Source: Pseudomonas sp. PSKL.D1
GTDB taxonomy: Bacteria > Pseudomonadota > Gammaproteobacteria > Pseudomonadales > Pseudomonadaceae
DNA length: 64,000 nucleotides
Direction: 5' to 3'
Assembly (NCBI RefSeq): GCF_028898945.1
Contig: NZ_CP118607.1
Location: 4,946,001 to 5,010,000, forward strand
The translations under genes and the position numbers were made by a program. This document shows, piece by piece, positions 11,484-21,025 of this stretch (its first letter is position 1; each line of letters begins with the position of its first letter). A model generated the notes under the pieces. It saw nothing but the letters and a program-made list of their open reading frames with translations, was not told where the DNA came from and made no database searches.

Positions 11484-11512
11484 AAAAAACCGGCCACATG
11501 GGCCGGTTTTTT
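11484..11512. terminator. Bidirectional Rho-independent terminator between nadC and trxB
   Basis: A perfect GC-rich stem, AAAAAACCGGCC and GGCCGGTTTTTT around a short ACATG loop, has an A tract on one side and a T tract on the other. It can stop transcription from both convergent genes. Confidence 0.9.
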
Positions 11513-11527
11513 CATTCCTGCAATCAA

Positions 11528-12799
<1,272 letters not shown>

Positions 12800-13528
12800 A
12801 TGCAAGCCCCTGTCCTCTCTGGCCCCCAGTACCTGCGCGAGGGCCTGAAACTGGTGCTGAGCCCGAACCTGCGGTTGTTCGTGCTGCTGCCCCTGGCGAT
12901 CAACCTGCTGCTGTTCGGCGGCCTGGTCTATTTTGCCGGCCACGAATTCAGCCTGTGGCTCGATGCCCTCATGCCCACCCTGCCCAGCTGGCTGAGCTTT
13001 CTCAGTTACATCCTCTGGCCGTTGTTCGCCGCCCTGCTGGTGCTGATGGTCTTTTTCACCTTTACCTTGGTGGCCAACATCATCGCCGCCCCCTTCAATG
13101 GCTTTTTGGCCGAGAAAGTAGAAGTGGTGGTACGCGGCGAAGACAACTTCCCGGCCTTCAGCTGGGGTGAGCTGGTGGCCATGGTGCCGCGCACCTTCGG
13201 CCGCGAAATGCGCAAGCTCGGTTACTTCCTGCCACGCGCCCTCGGGCTGTTCATCCTGTCGTTCATCCCCGTGGTCAACGTGATCGCCGCACCGCTGTGG
13301 CTGGTGTTCGGGGTGTGGATGATGGCCATCCAGTACATCGACTACCCGGCGGACAACAACAAGATGAGCTGGCAGGACATGCTCGCCTGGCTGCGGCAGA
13401 AGCGCTGGCAGAGCATGGGGTTCGGTGGGATTACCTACCTGGCGTTGATGATCCCGTTCGTCAACATCCTGATGATGCCGGCTGCGGTGGCGGGGGCTAC
13501 GTTGTTTTGGGTGCGGGAGCGCAAGTAA
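12800..13528 (+). CDS. cysZ: Sulfate transporter CysZ
   Basis: An inner-membrane protein that imports sulfate for cysteine synthesis. The 242-aa product carries hydrophobic segments at residues 22-45 ([20 protein letters not shown]), 65-100 ([20 protein letters not shown]) and 145-215 ([40 protein letters not shown]), with [10 protein letters not shown] after the second hairpin as in the EI24/CysZ family. ATG 12800 is preceded by CGGAGTGTCTCG. A longer frame upstream contains an Arg-rich tail unlike the family. Followed by a hairpin terminator. Confidence 0.93.
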   Translation: MQAPVLSGPQYLREGLKLVLSPNLRLFVLLPLAINLLLFGGLVYFAGHEFSLWLDALMPTLPSWLSFLSYILWPLFAALLVLMVFFTFTLVANIIAAPFNGFLAEKVEVVVRGEDNFPAFSWGELVAMVPRTFGREMRKLGYFLPRALGLFILSFIPVVNVIAAPLWLVFGVWMMAIQYIDYPADNNKMSWQDMLAWLRQKRWQSMGFGGITYLALMIPFVNILMMPAAVAGATLFWVRERK

Positions 13529-13536
13529 GTGTGAGG

Positions 13537-13555
13537 GGGGCTGCCCTGCAGCCCC
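13537..13555 (+). terminator. Hairpin terminator after cysZ
   Basis: The stem GGGGCTGC-CCT-GCAGCCCC is followed by a T-rich stretch (TCTTGGCTTTCTT). It sits between the convergent cysZ and immunity genes. Confidence 0.6.
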
Positions 13556-13566
13556 TCTTGGCTTTC

Positions 13567-14184
13567 TTAAAAGTCTGAGAAGCTATAAGGTTCCATTTTG
13601 CACATCTGGGCGAGTAGTACCAGATGCTCTACAACTTTGAGCTTTTCAAGATTTTCAGAACGTACAGCCCCACCAAAAACCAACGCTGGAACAAAGCCAT
13701 ACATTTCATCCGGAGCCAACTTGCCGAGACGCTTGATGGCGAGATCAAACATGTCATCGAAATCATTAGACTCCAGATCTCTACACATGAAAAAGTTTTC
13801 TACTGCCAAGCCCATTTCATCCTGCGCCAGCGAGTATTTACTTCCCGTATAGCGACCTACATGCGTTGAAAACTTGAGTGAGAATCCTGACTTCTCCCCA
13901 AATAAATACAAGTCCCCAAACGCACCACGCGCTACCGCATGAAAGACATCGTATGTTTTCAAGTCTGCACTTTCGAGAAGTGCTGTAACGACCCCTTCAT
14001 ACTCTTGCGGGTTTACTGTCCAAAATAATCCATCTCCGTACCCACACCATCCATGCTCGATCCAGTACTCCAGGAGTTTATCTGGCAGCTGCCCACGGTA
14101 GTGCTCAACACTTGACGGGGGGACTTCTTGACGACTCGTAGGCTCACCGACCTGTTCAATGAATATGGAAAACGCTTCGTCCAT
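13567..14184 (-). CDS. GAD-like/DUF1851 immunity protein (Tdi-type)
   Basis: Predicted cytoplasmic immunity protein that would neutralise the toxin encoded just upstream. The 205-aa protein matches the GAD-like (FIEQVGEPTSRQEVP, LLEYWIEHGWCGYGDGLFWTVNP) plus DUF1851 (FGDLYLFGE; LAPDEMYGFVPALVFGG) architecture, the same pairing described for Agrobacterium Tdi immunity proteins. ATG 14184 has GGAGG six bases upstream and is preferred over the codon 12 bp earlier. It lies 15 bp after the toxin stop in the same operon. Base composition is markedly more AT-rich than its neighbours, a sign of horizontal exchange. Confidence 0.82.
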   Translation of the reverse strand: MDEAFSIFIEQVGEPTSRQEVPPSSVEHYRGQLPDKLLEYWIEHGWCGYGDGLFWTVNPQEYEGVVTALLESADLKTYDVFHAVARGAFGDLYLFGEKSGFSLKFSTHVGRYTGSKYSLAQDEMGLAVENFFMCRDLESNDFDDMFDLAIKRLGKLAPDEMYGFVPALVFGGAVRSENLEKLKVVEHLVLLAQMCKMEPYSFSDF

Positions 14185-14199
14185 GCCGACCTCCAAATT

Positions 14200-15537
14200 T
14201 CAACACTTGTGTAATTTAACATTCAAATTGCCAGCAGCACCGCCTGCATCAGCCATTTTCTCTGCTGCCTCTCTTAGCCCACCTAACCGTGCACCCCACT
14301 GAGGACCAATACTGGAATTTACTTGCCTATCACCGAAGTCAGAAATTACGTCTCGCCCGCCCGCCGTAAGATCTGGATTGTGCAAAGCTGCGAGTGTTGA
14401 CATTGTTTCCTTGGCTTGAACTTCTGCAAGCTTTATTGCTTCGCGCTTGCCCATGCGTTTAGAGAGGTCCATTTGGATCCTTTCCTTTAAAGCAAGGTAC
14501 AAATCTTTACGTGCCTGCTTGGCAAGCTTCGGATCACGCTTCACCGGATTCGCCACACTCTCCAGAAACTCCTCAACTGTCAGCCGGTTCAAACCCTCCT
14601 GCTGCCCCTTCAACTGCCGCTCGAACTCGGCATGCTTGGACATCGGCAAGTTGTCCGCTTTGAAACACGCCACCGTATGCAACGGCATGCTACCGGGCTT
14701 GGCCGTGGAAGGCTCTTTGTCTTTGCCCGCAGGCCGATTGGGCTGCGGCTCCTCCATCGCCCCCGTGCGCCGCTCCGGCCGTTGCAAATCCGGCCGCTGC
14801 TTCAACCCTTCTTCATGCTTGAGCATCCACTGCCCCAGCCGTGCCCCTTTGCTGCTGGCCGCCATCTCCTGCGCCAGCACCCGCGCATCGCCCCGCCCAC
14901 GGGTGAGGTAGGCAACGATCCCACCCAGCAACAACACCACCATTTCCACATGGCCGAGGGCGATGTGGTGGGTTGCCTTGGAGATCGCGAACGGGTCGTC
15001 GCGGCACAGCGGGCCCGCGCTTTCATGGCCGCAGGTGCCTTCCCAGGCGGCGTGGATGCCGTTGAGGTAGTACTCGCCGATACGCGGCAGGTCGTCGATG
15101 AAGAATTCGGCAACCGACGCCAGCCCCAGTACGCCGAGGATCCAGCCGCTGACCGTAAGGCCCATGGCCGCGCCGGCGCCGGCAAAGGGAATGACGCCGG
15201 CACCGCCTGTAAACAGCCCGGCCCCGGCGCCGATCAGGCCGCCGGTGATGGTGCTGCCGGCGACGATCATCGCCATCTGCGCCACCACCTTCAGCAACTC
15301 GTCGACGATGCTGTTGATGTCCAGTTCGGCAAAGCGCTGGCGCAGCAGGTGCGCGGCCTGCCATTCGGCCCGGTTGAACGCGGTGCGCACCGCGCCGACC
15401 CGGCGCAGGTTCAGGCCGAGGGTGGCGACTTCTTCATTGTTGGGGCCGCGAAAGTGGCCACCGGTCTGGTAGCCCATCTTGTCGATGACACGTGATTCGA
15501 TCTCGAGCCATGAGGGCACGAGGTGGTGCAGATACAT
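14200..15537 (-). CDS. Polymorphic toxin / T6SS-type effector with C-terminal Ntox15 (HxxD) DNase domain
   Basis: A 445-aa candidate interbacterial toxin. The N-terminal third resembles the DUF6861-type region of T6SS-associated proteins and holds a Gly/Ala-rich hydrophobic stretch, about residues 88-150 (STITGGLIGAGAGLFTGGAG), with glycine-zipper spacing. After a Pro/Arg-rich linker (residues 240-285), the C-terminal about 150 residues match Ntox15, with LHNPDLTAGGRD giving the HxxD catalytic pair His386/Asp389 as in Agrobacterium Tde DNases. I see no PAAR, VgrG, Rhs repeats or signal peptide. The toxin tip is lower in GC than the N-terminus. The immunity gene follows. DNase activity is inferred from the family. 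Confidence 0.8.
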   Translation of the reverse strand: MYLHHLVPSWLEIESRVIDKMGYQTGGHFRGPNNEEVATLGLNLRRVGAVRTAFNRAEWQAAHLLRQRFAELDINSIVDELLKVVAQMAMIVAGSTITGGLIGAGAGLFTGGAGVIPFAGAGAAMGLTVSGWILGVLGLASVAEFFIDDLPRIGEYYLNGIHAAWEGTCGHESAGPLCRDDPFAISKATHHIALGHVEMVVLLLGGIVAYLTRGRGDARVLAQEMAASSKGARLGQWMLKHEEGLKQRPDLQRPERRTGAMEEPQPNRPAGKDKEPSTAKPGSMPLHTVACFKADNLPMSKHAEFERQLKGQQEGLNRLTVEEFLESVANPVKRDPKLAKQARKDLYLALKERIQMDLSKRMGKREAIKLAEVQAKETMSTLAALHNPDLTAGGRDVISDFGDRQVNSSIGPQWGARLGGLREAAEKMADAGGAAGNLNVKLHKC

Positions 15538-15651
15538 GAGGTGTCTCCCTGACAGCGTGTGCAGGGAGAAATCTCATCACGATCGGAAAGTAATTATTTC
15601 CGCATAGGCTGCAGGGAATTTCCTAAAATTATTGGACGGTGCCCAGATCCA

Positions 15652-16968
15652 TCAGTGCCCAAGCTGGCTGGAAAACTGCCCCACTGCATCCACCACCTTC
15701 TTGGCCCCTTCCTGAATTTCGACGATCACGCCACCGGTATCCGCCGCCAGCGCCAACCCTTGTTCGGCCTGGCGCTTGCTGGTGTCGATGATATCCACAG
15801 CCGCCTGGGCCAGTTGCTCGTTCTGCTGCACCACCTTGGCAATTTCTTCGGTGGCGCTGCTGGTGCGCGAGGCCAGTTGGCGCACTTCGTCGGCGACCAC
15901 GGCAAAACCACGGCCCTGCTCACCGGCCCGGGCTGCCTCGATGGCGGCGTTGAGCGCCAGCAGGTTGGTCTGGCCGGCAATGTCGCTGATGGTCTTGATA
16001 ATTGCACCAATGACCTTGGACTGTTTATCCAGCGCCTGGATGCCATCGGCGGCGGATTGCATGGAGCCCTCCAGGCCGCGCATCACTTCCACGGTCTGGG
16101 TTACCACGTCGGTGGCTTTGCGGGCGCTGCTGTCGGTTTCCAACGAGGTGGTGTAGGCAATGTCCGCCGCCTGGGCCACGGCCTGTTCCTGGTTGACCTG
16201 TTCGGTAATCACGGTGGCAAATTTGACCACCTTGTACAGCACGTCATGGGCATCGAAGATCGGGTTGTAGGACGCCTCCAGCCAAATGGTCCGGCCATGG
16301 GCGTCGATGCGCTTGAAGCGATCGGCCACATATTCGCCACGGCGCAGTTTGTCCCAGAACGCCTGGTAGCCAGCCGAGTTGGCTTCTTCCGGTTCGCAGA
16401 ACATGCGGTGGTGCTTGCCACGCACTTGCTCAAGGTTGTAACCCACCGTCTGCAGGAAGCGGTCATTGGCCGTCAGCACCACGCCATCGAGGTTGAACTC
16501 GATCACGGCGGTGGAGCGCATCAGCGCCTTGATCAGGCTCTCGTGCTCGCGCGAGGTTTCGATGGTGCGAGTCAGGTCACTGGAGTGCAGGGTGAAGTGC
16601 TTGATGCGCCCCTCGCTGTTCTTGACCGGCTGCAGAATCGAACGCAACCAGGCTTCTTCGCCGTTGCCACGCAGTAGCCGGAAAGCGCCGTTAAGGTGTT
16701 CACCACGGGTGATGGCGGTTTTCATCCGTTGGTGAAAGTCGAGCTTCTTCACATGTGCCGGCACGAAGTCTTCGATATTGCGCCCGATCAGTTGCTCGGC
16801 GCGGTAAAGCATCTCTTGCTCGAAGTTACTGTTGACCTGCTCGATGCGCCCCTGGGGGTCGAGTTGCAGCACCAGCATTTCGCTGTCCAGGCTGCACTTG
16901 ACCTGTTCGACGGACGACAGGTCCTCGCGCAGTTGCTGGATTTCTTTCTTGAGCTTGCTGTTGAACAT
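15652..16968 (-). CDS. Soluble PAS-PAS methyl-accepting chemotaxis protein (BdlA-like)
   Basis: A cytoplasmic chemoreceptor with two PAS domains and no transmembrane segment. In 438 aa I see a short coiled coil (residues 1-25), PAS1 ([20 protein letters not shown]), PAS2 ([46 protein letters not shown]) and a short MCP signalling hairpin ([21 protein letters not shown]). This layout and length fit P. aeruginosa BdlA, a redox-linked biofilm dispersal regulator; that role is inference. ATG 16968 follows GGGAGAGCGGTG. Aer-type proteins differ in having a membrane anchor. Confidence 0.88.
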   Translation of the reverse strand: MFNSKLKKEIQQLREDLSSVEQVKCSLDSEMLVLQLDPQGRIEQVNSNFEQEMLYRAEQLIGRNIEDFVPAHVKKLDFHQRMKTAITRGEHLNGAFRLLRGNGEEAWLRSILQPVKNSEGRIKHFTLHSSDLTRTIETSREHESLIKALMRSTAVIEFNLDGVVLTANDRFLQTVGYNLEQVRGKHHRMFCEPEEANSAGYQAFWDKLRRGEYVADRFKRIDAHGRTIWLEASYNPIFDAHDVLYKVVKFATVITEQVNQEQAVAQAADIAYTTSLETDSSARKATDVVTQTVEVMRGLEGSMQSAADGIQALDKQSKVIGAIIKTISDIAGQTNLLALNAAIEAARAGEQGRGFAVVADEVRQLASRTSSATEEIAKVVQQNEQLAQAAVDIIDTSKRQAEQGLALAADTGGVIVEIQEGAKKVVDAVGQFSSQLGH

Positions 16969-17083
16969 CACCGCTCTCCCGGAGCGCATCACCTGATCGA
17001 ATGCAATTGCATCGGCCAGCACCGGGATGTTCTTGAGTGCACTGCACGCAAATATTCACTCAGCTGAAAATGCCGGAAATCAG

Positions 17084-17112
17084 GCGTCACCTGCATGTCA
17101 CCTGGCCGTCAC
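17084..17112 (+). promoter_or_regulatory. Pho-box-like triple direct repeat upstream of the glycosyltransferase gene
   Basis: Three heptamers, GCGTCAC (17084), ATGTCAC (17095) and CCGTCAC (17106), recur every 11 bp, the spacing of PhoB half-sites (consensus CTGTCAT with 4-bp linkers). The last ends 34 bp before the ATG at 17147. The repeats are seen directly; PhoB control is inferred. Confidence 0.5.
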
Positions 17113-17146
17113 ATAAGCGCAATCAAGCAGGCGGACACTTTTTGTC

Positions 17147-18361
17147 ATGAATACACCTGCCCTACGCATCACCCTCGTCAGCGAAACCTTCCCACCCGAG
17201 ATCAACGGCGTGGCCAACACGCTTGGCCGCCTCAGCGACGGCCTGCGCCAGCGCGGCCATCGTGTAGAGATCGTGCGCCCGCGCCAGCCAGGCGAAAAGC
17301 CTTTCAAGGATGACCAGGACTTGCTGCTGTGCCGTGGCTGGGGGCTGCCGGGCTATCCGGGCCTGCAGTGGGGTGAGGTGTCGATGCACAAGTTACTGCG
17401 CCGCTGGCGCAGGCATCGGCCGGATGTGCTTTACATCGCCACGGAGGGGCCTTTGGGGCTTAGCGCGCTGCGTGCTGCCCGCCGGCTAGGGATTGCGGTA
17501 GTCAGCGGCTTTCATACCAATTTCCCCCAGTATTCGGGCCAGTATGGCCTGGGCTTGCTGGCGCGCCTGCTCACACATTATCTACGGTGGTTCCACCGGC
17601 GCACGGCCACCACGCTGGTGCCCAGCCAAAGCCAGCGCCTTGAACTGCAGCGCAGGGGGTTCGAGCGCCTGGCATTGATGGCCCGTGGCGTGGATGCCTG
17701 CCTGTTCAACCCGTGCCGGCGCAGCCCTGCATTGCGTGATAGCTGGGGGCTGGGCCCGAATGACATCGCCGTGCTGCATGTGGGGCGCCTGGCGGCAGAA
17801 AAAAACCTCGCCCTGCTACACCCCTGCTTCGAAGCGTTGCAAAAGGCTTATCCACAGCAGCGGTTGCGCCTGGTTGTGGTGGGTGACGGCCCCCTCCGTG
17901 CAACCCTTGAGCGGCAACTGCCAGAGGCTGTTTTCTGCGGTGCCCAACGTGGTGAAGTGCTGGCCGAGCACTATGCCTGCGGCGACCTGTTCCTGTTCCC
18001 TAGCCTGACCGAAACTTTTGGCAATGTGGTACTGGAAGCCATGGCTTCAGGCTTGGCGGTGGTCGCCTACGACGAAGCAGCCGCCGCCCAGCACATCCGC
18101 CATGGCCACAGCGGTGCATTGGCCATGCCGGCGGACCAGGCCGGGTTTATCGATGCAGCCTGTTGGTTGCTCGAAGAGCAGGAAACACTGCGCAGGGTAC
18201 GCCTCAATGCCCGGCAACACGCCAGCCGCCAAGGTTGGCCAGCCATTGTCGAGCAATTTGAAACGCACCTGCACGACGCCTGCCTGGCTATGGCATCAGG
18301 CCGCCAGACAGCCTCTTCATCACTGGCAATCAAGCCAGGCTCGTCAGCGCCTCACGGCTGA
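17147..18361 (+). CDS. GT4-family glycosyltransferase (MgtA/SqdX-like)
   Basis: A retaining GT-B glycosyltransferase, probably acting at the inner face of the cytoplasmic membrane on a lipid acceptor. The 404-aa protein has the N-terminal SETFPPEINGVANTLGRLSDG, YIATEGPLGLSAL and GFHTNFPQYSGQYGLG typical of GT4 glycolipid/mannosyl transferases. The C-domain has LHVGRLAAEKNL (donor site) and FLFPSLTETFGNVVLEAMASG (EX7E-type motif). A phosphate-box-like array precedes it, which would suit glycolipid replacement of phospholipids under phosphate limitation. The ATG has only a weak ribosome binding site. Its 3' end overlaps the convergent oxidoreductase gene by 32 bp. Confidence 0.82.
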   Translation: MNTPALRITLVSETFPPEINGVANTLGRLSDGLRQRGHRVEIVRPRQPGEKPFKDDQDLLLCRGWGLPGYPGLQWGEVSMHKLLRRWRRHRPDVLYIATEGPLGLSALRAARRLGIAVVSGFHTNFPQYSGQYGLGLLARLLTHYLRWFHRRTATTLVPSQSQRLELQRRGFERLALMARGVDACLFNPCRRSPALRDSWGLGPNDIAVLHVGRLAAEKNLALLHPCFEALQKAYPQQRLRLVVVGDGPLRATLERQLPEAVFCGAQRGEVLAEHYACGDLFLFPSLTETFGNVVLEAMASGLAVVAYDEAAAAQHIRHGHSGALAMPADQAGFIDAACWLLEEQETLRRVRLNARQHASRQGWPAIVEQFETHLHDACLAMASGRQTASSSLAIKPGSSAPHG

Positions 18362-19442
18362 ATGGCAGTACATCGGCTTCGCGGCCTTCACGAACCTTCT
18401 GCGCCCACTCGGCATCCACCAACAAGGCCCGGCCAACTGCCACCAGGTCGAACTCCTGATCGCCCAACCGGCGCAACAGGCCCTCCAGGCTGGCCGGCTT
18501 GGCCACTTTGTCGGTATCGACCATGAACTGCAGAAACTCACCGTCGAGCCCCACGCTGCCTACCGTGATGGTCGGTTTGCCGGTCAGGATGCGCGCCCAA
18601 CCCGCGAGGTTCAGCGGCGAGCCTTCGAATTCCGGCTCCCAGAAGCGCCGTGTAGAGCAATGGAAGATATCCACACCCGCATCAGACAATGGCTTGAGGA
18701 ATGCGCCAAGTGCTTCGGGCGTTTCCACCAGGCGAGCGCTGTAGTCCTGCTGTTTCCACTGCGAGAAACGGAAGATGATCGGGAAGTCCGGCCCTACCGC
18801 AGCCCGCACGGCCTCGATCAGTTCAATGGCAAAACGCGAGCGGCCCGCCAGGTCGCCCCCGTACTCATCGGTGCGACGGTTGCTGGCCTCCCAGAAGAAC
18901 TGGTCGATCAGGTAGCCGTGGGCGCCGTGAATCTCGACACCGTCCATGCCGATGCGCTGGGCGTCGCGGGCGGCCTGGGCAAAGGCGGCAATTACGGCGC
19001 GGATGTCGTCCTGGCTCATGCCATGCACCAGCACCTGCCCGTCCTTCACTTTCTCACTCGGGCCGTAACCCGGCACACTGGCGTCCGGCTCGGTGCCCAA
19101 ACGGCGTACAGCGCCAACGTGCCACAGTTGCGGGACGATGCGACCGCCTTCGGCATGCACTGCCTCGACCACCCGCTGCCAACCCGCCAAGGCATCTTCG
19201 CCGTGGAAGCGTGGCACGTTTGGATAACCATTGGCGGCGATATGCCCGACCGTGGTGCCCTCGGTGATGATCAGGCCCACACCTGCGGCGGCACGGCGGC
19301 GGTAGTATTCGACCACACCGTCATGGGGAACACCACCTGGGCAGAATGTGCGGGTCATGGGGGCCATGACGACGCGGGTCGGCAACTCGAGTGCGCCGAG
19401 AGCAAAGGGTTGGAACAAAGGATTGGTGGGCATGGGGCGCAT
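18330..19442 (-). CDS. NADH:flavin oxidoreductase, Old Yellow Enzyme family
   Basis: An FMN-dependent ene-reductase type enzyme of about 370 aa. Family motifs include the N-terminal LFQPFALGALELPTRVVMAPMTR, GLIITEGTTVG, QLWHVGAV, GMDGVEIHGAHGYLIDQFF with the paired substrate-binding His/His positions, NRRTDEYGG and LVAVGRALLVD near the end. The physiological substrate is unknown; relatives reduce activated alkenes or nitro compounds. ATG 19442 and ATG 19433 are both possible, as neither has a clear ribosome binding site. It lies downstream of the glutathione peroxidase gene on the same strand, separated by a REP hairpin. Confidence 0.9.
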   Translation of the reverse strand: MRPMPTNPLFQPFALGALELPTRVVMAPMTRTFCPGGVPHDGVVEYYRRRAAAGVGLIITEGTTVGHIAANGYPNVPRFHGEDALAGWQRVVEAVHAEGGRIVPQLWHVGAVRRLGTEPDASVPGYGPSEKVKDGQVLVHGMSQDDIRAVIAAFAQAARDAQRIGMDGVEIHGAHGYLIDQFFWEASNRRTDEYGGDLAGRSRFAIELIEAVRAAVGPDFPIIFRFSQWKQQDYSARLVETPEALGAFLKPLSDAGVDIFHCSTRRFWEPEFEGSPLNLAGWARILTGKPTITVGSVGLDGEFLQFMVDTDKVAKPASLEGLLRRLGDQEFDLVAVGRALLVDAEWAQKVREGREADVLPFSREALTSLA

Positions 19443-19541
19443 CCGTCCGGAAGAGAAGATGCGCTCAGATTAAGAACTGTGGCCAGGCAGGCACAGCATT
19501 ATTGATCTGGGTGATTGAAGCCTATCGAGTGGCACATGCCT

Positions 19542-19568
19542 GTAGGAGCGACACTATGCCGCTCCTAC
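19542..19568. repeat. Short REP-like inverted repeat
   Basis: GTAGGAGCG and CGCTCCTAC flank a 9-bp loop. The arms match the core of the GTAGGAGCGG REP family seen at several other intergenic places in this window. Confidence 0.7.
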
Positions 19569-19579
19569 ATCGGCAAGGT

Positions 19580-20062
19580 TCAGTCCAGGGCCTTCTCGAT
19601 CGCCTGTACAACGGTAGGATCATCCGGCGCGGTACGCGGCGCAAAACGCGCGAGCACCCGCCCATCCTTGCCAACCAGGAACTTCTCGAAGTTCCAGGTG
19701 ATATCGCCGGGGAATTCGGCGCCCTCGCCAGCCAACAGCCGATACAGCGAATGGCGTTGCGGCCCGTTCACCTCAAGCTTGGCCCCCAACGGGAAGCTCA
19801 CGCCGTAGTTGAGGCTGCAAAATTCCTGAATCTCTTTTTCACTGCCCGGCTCCTGCCCGGCAAACTGGTTGCACGGCAGGCCAAGCACATTGAAACCTTT
19901 GCCCTTGAACTGCTGCTGCAGTTTTTCCAGCGAGGCGTATTGCGGCGTCAGGCCACACTTGGAGGCGACATTGACCACCAGCACCACCTGGCCCTTGAAC
20001 GGTGCCAAAGGCAGGTCCTGGCCGTCCAGCGCCTTCAACGTCAGGTCGTGAAATGCACTCAT
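19580..20062 (-). CDS. Glutathione peroxidase (thiol peroxidase, BsaA/BtuE type)
   Basis: Reduces hydrogen and organic peroxides in the cytoplasm; bacterial members usually take electrons from thioredoxin rather than glutathione. The 160-aa protein has the peroxidatic Cys36 in NVASKCGLTPQY, then GFNVLGLPCNQFAGQEPGS and DITWNFEKFLVGKDG. It uses Cys, not selenocysteine. ATG 20062 is the natural start, with ATGAGTGCATTTCACG. It is preceded by the slyD terminator, so it probably has its own promoter. Confidence 0.95.
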   Translation of the reverse strand: MSAFHDLTLKALDGQDLPLAPFKGQVVLVVNVASKCGLTPQYASLEKLQQQFKGKGFNVLGLPCNQFAGQEPGSEKEIQEFCSLNYGVSFPLGAKLEVNGPQRHSLYRLLAGEGAEFPGDITWNFEKFLVGKDGRVLARFAPRTAPDDPTVVQAIEKALD

Positions 20063-20120
20063 GATGAATCCCCTCTCAGGTTCCCGGTTGCCGCAGCAGG
20101 CGAATTGCGCCCACTAAAAA

Positions 20121-20178
20121 GGCGCTCATCCAAGCCGTGCCCCTCCCTGCGGGAGGCATGCCGGCTTGTCCGAGCGCC
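20121..20178 (-). terminator. Terminator downstream of slyD
   Basis: A long nested hairpin reads, on the minus strand, GGCGCTC ... AAGCC ... GCCTCCC/GGGAGG ... GGCTT ... GAGCGCC and then TTTTT. This is a classical Rho-independent signal for the upstream slyD gene. Confidence 0.75.
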
Positions 20179-20207
20179 TGGCGACTTTCTGAGCTTAGCG
20201 CAGAAAA

Positions 20208-20693
20208 TCAGTGGTGATGGCCACCTTCACCGTGGATGTGACGGTGAGCGATTTCTTCTTCGCTGGCGTCACGCACGTTGACTACCTTGACCTGGAAGGT
20301 CAGGCGCTGACCGGCCAGCGGGTGGTTGCCATCAACGGTAACGTCGTCGCCGTCGATATCGCGGATGGTGACGATCTGCATCTGGCCATCCGGCGCCGAA
20401 GCGTGGAACTGCATGCCCACTTCCAGCTCGTCTACGCCTTCGAACAGGCTGCGGTTCAGGGTGCTGACCAGTTCGGCCAGGTACTCGCCGTAGGCGTCTT
20501 CCGGCTCGATGGTGACGTTCAGCTCTTCACCGGCTTGTTTGCCTTCCAGGGCTTTTTCCAGGCCCGGGATGATGTTGCCGGCACCGTGCAGGTAGACCAG
20601 CGGCGCGCCACCGGCGGAGCTGTCGATGGTCTCCCCGGCGTCATTGGTCAGGGTATAGTCGATGGAGACTGCCTTGTTGGCGGCGATCAGCAT
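20208..20693 (-). CDS. slyD: FKBP-type peptidyl-prolyl isomerase SlyD
   Basis: A cytoplasmic prolyl isomerase and chaperone that in many bacteria also binds Ni for hydrogenase or urease maturation. The 161-aa protein starts MLIAANKAVSIDYTLTNDAG, followed by LVYLHGAGNIIPGLEKALEG, the IF-domain (VTIEPEDAYGEY...), DGNHPLAGQRLTFQVKV and a short His-rich tail (HRHIHGEGGHHH). The tail is much shorter than in E. coli SlyD, so metal binding may be modest. ATG 20693 was chosen over an upstream frame extension that lacks family similarity and overlaps the divergent gene. Confidence 0.95.
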   Translation of the reverse strand: MLIAANKAVSIDYTLTNDAGETIDSSAGGAPLVYLHGAGNIIPGLEKALEGKQAGEELNVTIEPEDAYGEYLAELVSTLNRSLFEGVDELEVGMQFHASAPDGQMQIVTIRDIDGDDVTVDGNHPLAGQRLTFQVKVVNVRDASEEEIAHRHIHGEGGHHH

Positions 20694-20706
20694 GGGGTAA
20701 GACCTT

Positions 20707-20994
20707 TTGCATAAGTATGTAGAACGCACAAGTGTAACCAACGCATCGCCCGATTGCGAACGCACCTCGGACCGGGGGCGGCCCATCAGTCGGATCACCG
20801 GCTTTCATCAGGACGAAGAAGGCCACTGGGTGGTCGACCTGAGCTGCGGGCACACCCAGCACCTTCGCCACCAGCCGCCGTGGCAGGCGCGCCCTTGGGT
20901 GCTTGACCCTACGCAACGTGCGCAGCGCATCGGCGAAGCTTTCGCGTGTGGCTGGTGTGCACAGCAGGCCGATGACGCTACCCTTGGCCGTTGA
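20707..20994 (+). CDS. DUF3565 protein
   Basis: A small cytoplasmic protein of unknown function. It contains the DUF3565 core ITGFHQDEEGHWVVDLSCGHTQHLRHQPPW and a C-terminal CGWC pair, so four Cys/His clusters could bind a metal. There is no in-frame ATG or GTG before the core; TTG 20707 is the only usual start codon, which would put it 14 bp from the divergent slyD ATG. The start is therefore uncertain. Its stop is 32 bp before pta. Length up to 95 aa. Confidence 0.7.
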   Translation: MHKYVERTSVTNASPDCERTSDRGRPISRITGFHQDEEGHWVVDLSCGHTQHLRHQPPWQARPWVLDPTQRAQRIGEAFACGWCAQQADDATLGR

Positions 20995-21025
20995 TTCCTT
21001 GCACAGCTTATTTCGAGAAGCACGC

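Noticed and set aside
14632..15495. 287-codon plus-strand frame opposite the toxin gene
   Set aside because: His/Arg/Gly-rich antisense frame in the GC-rich part of the toxin gene; no ribosome binding site or motif.
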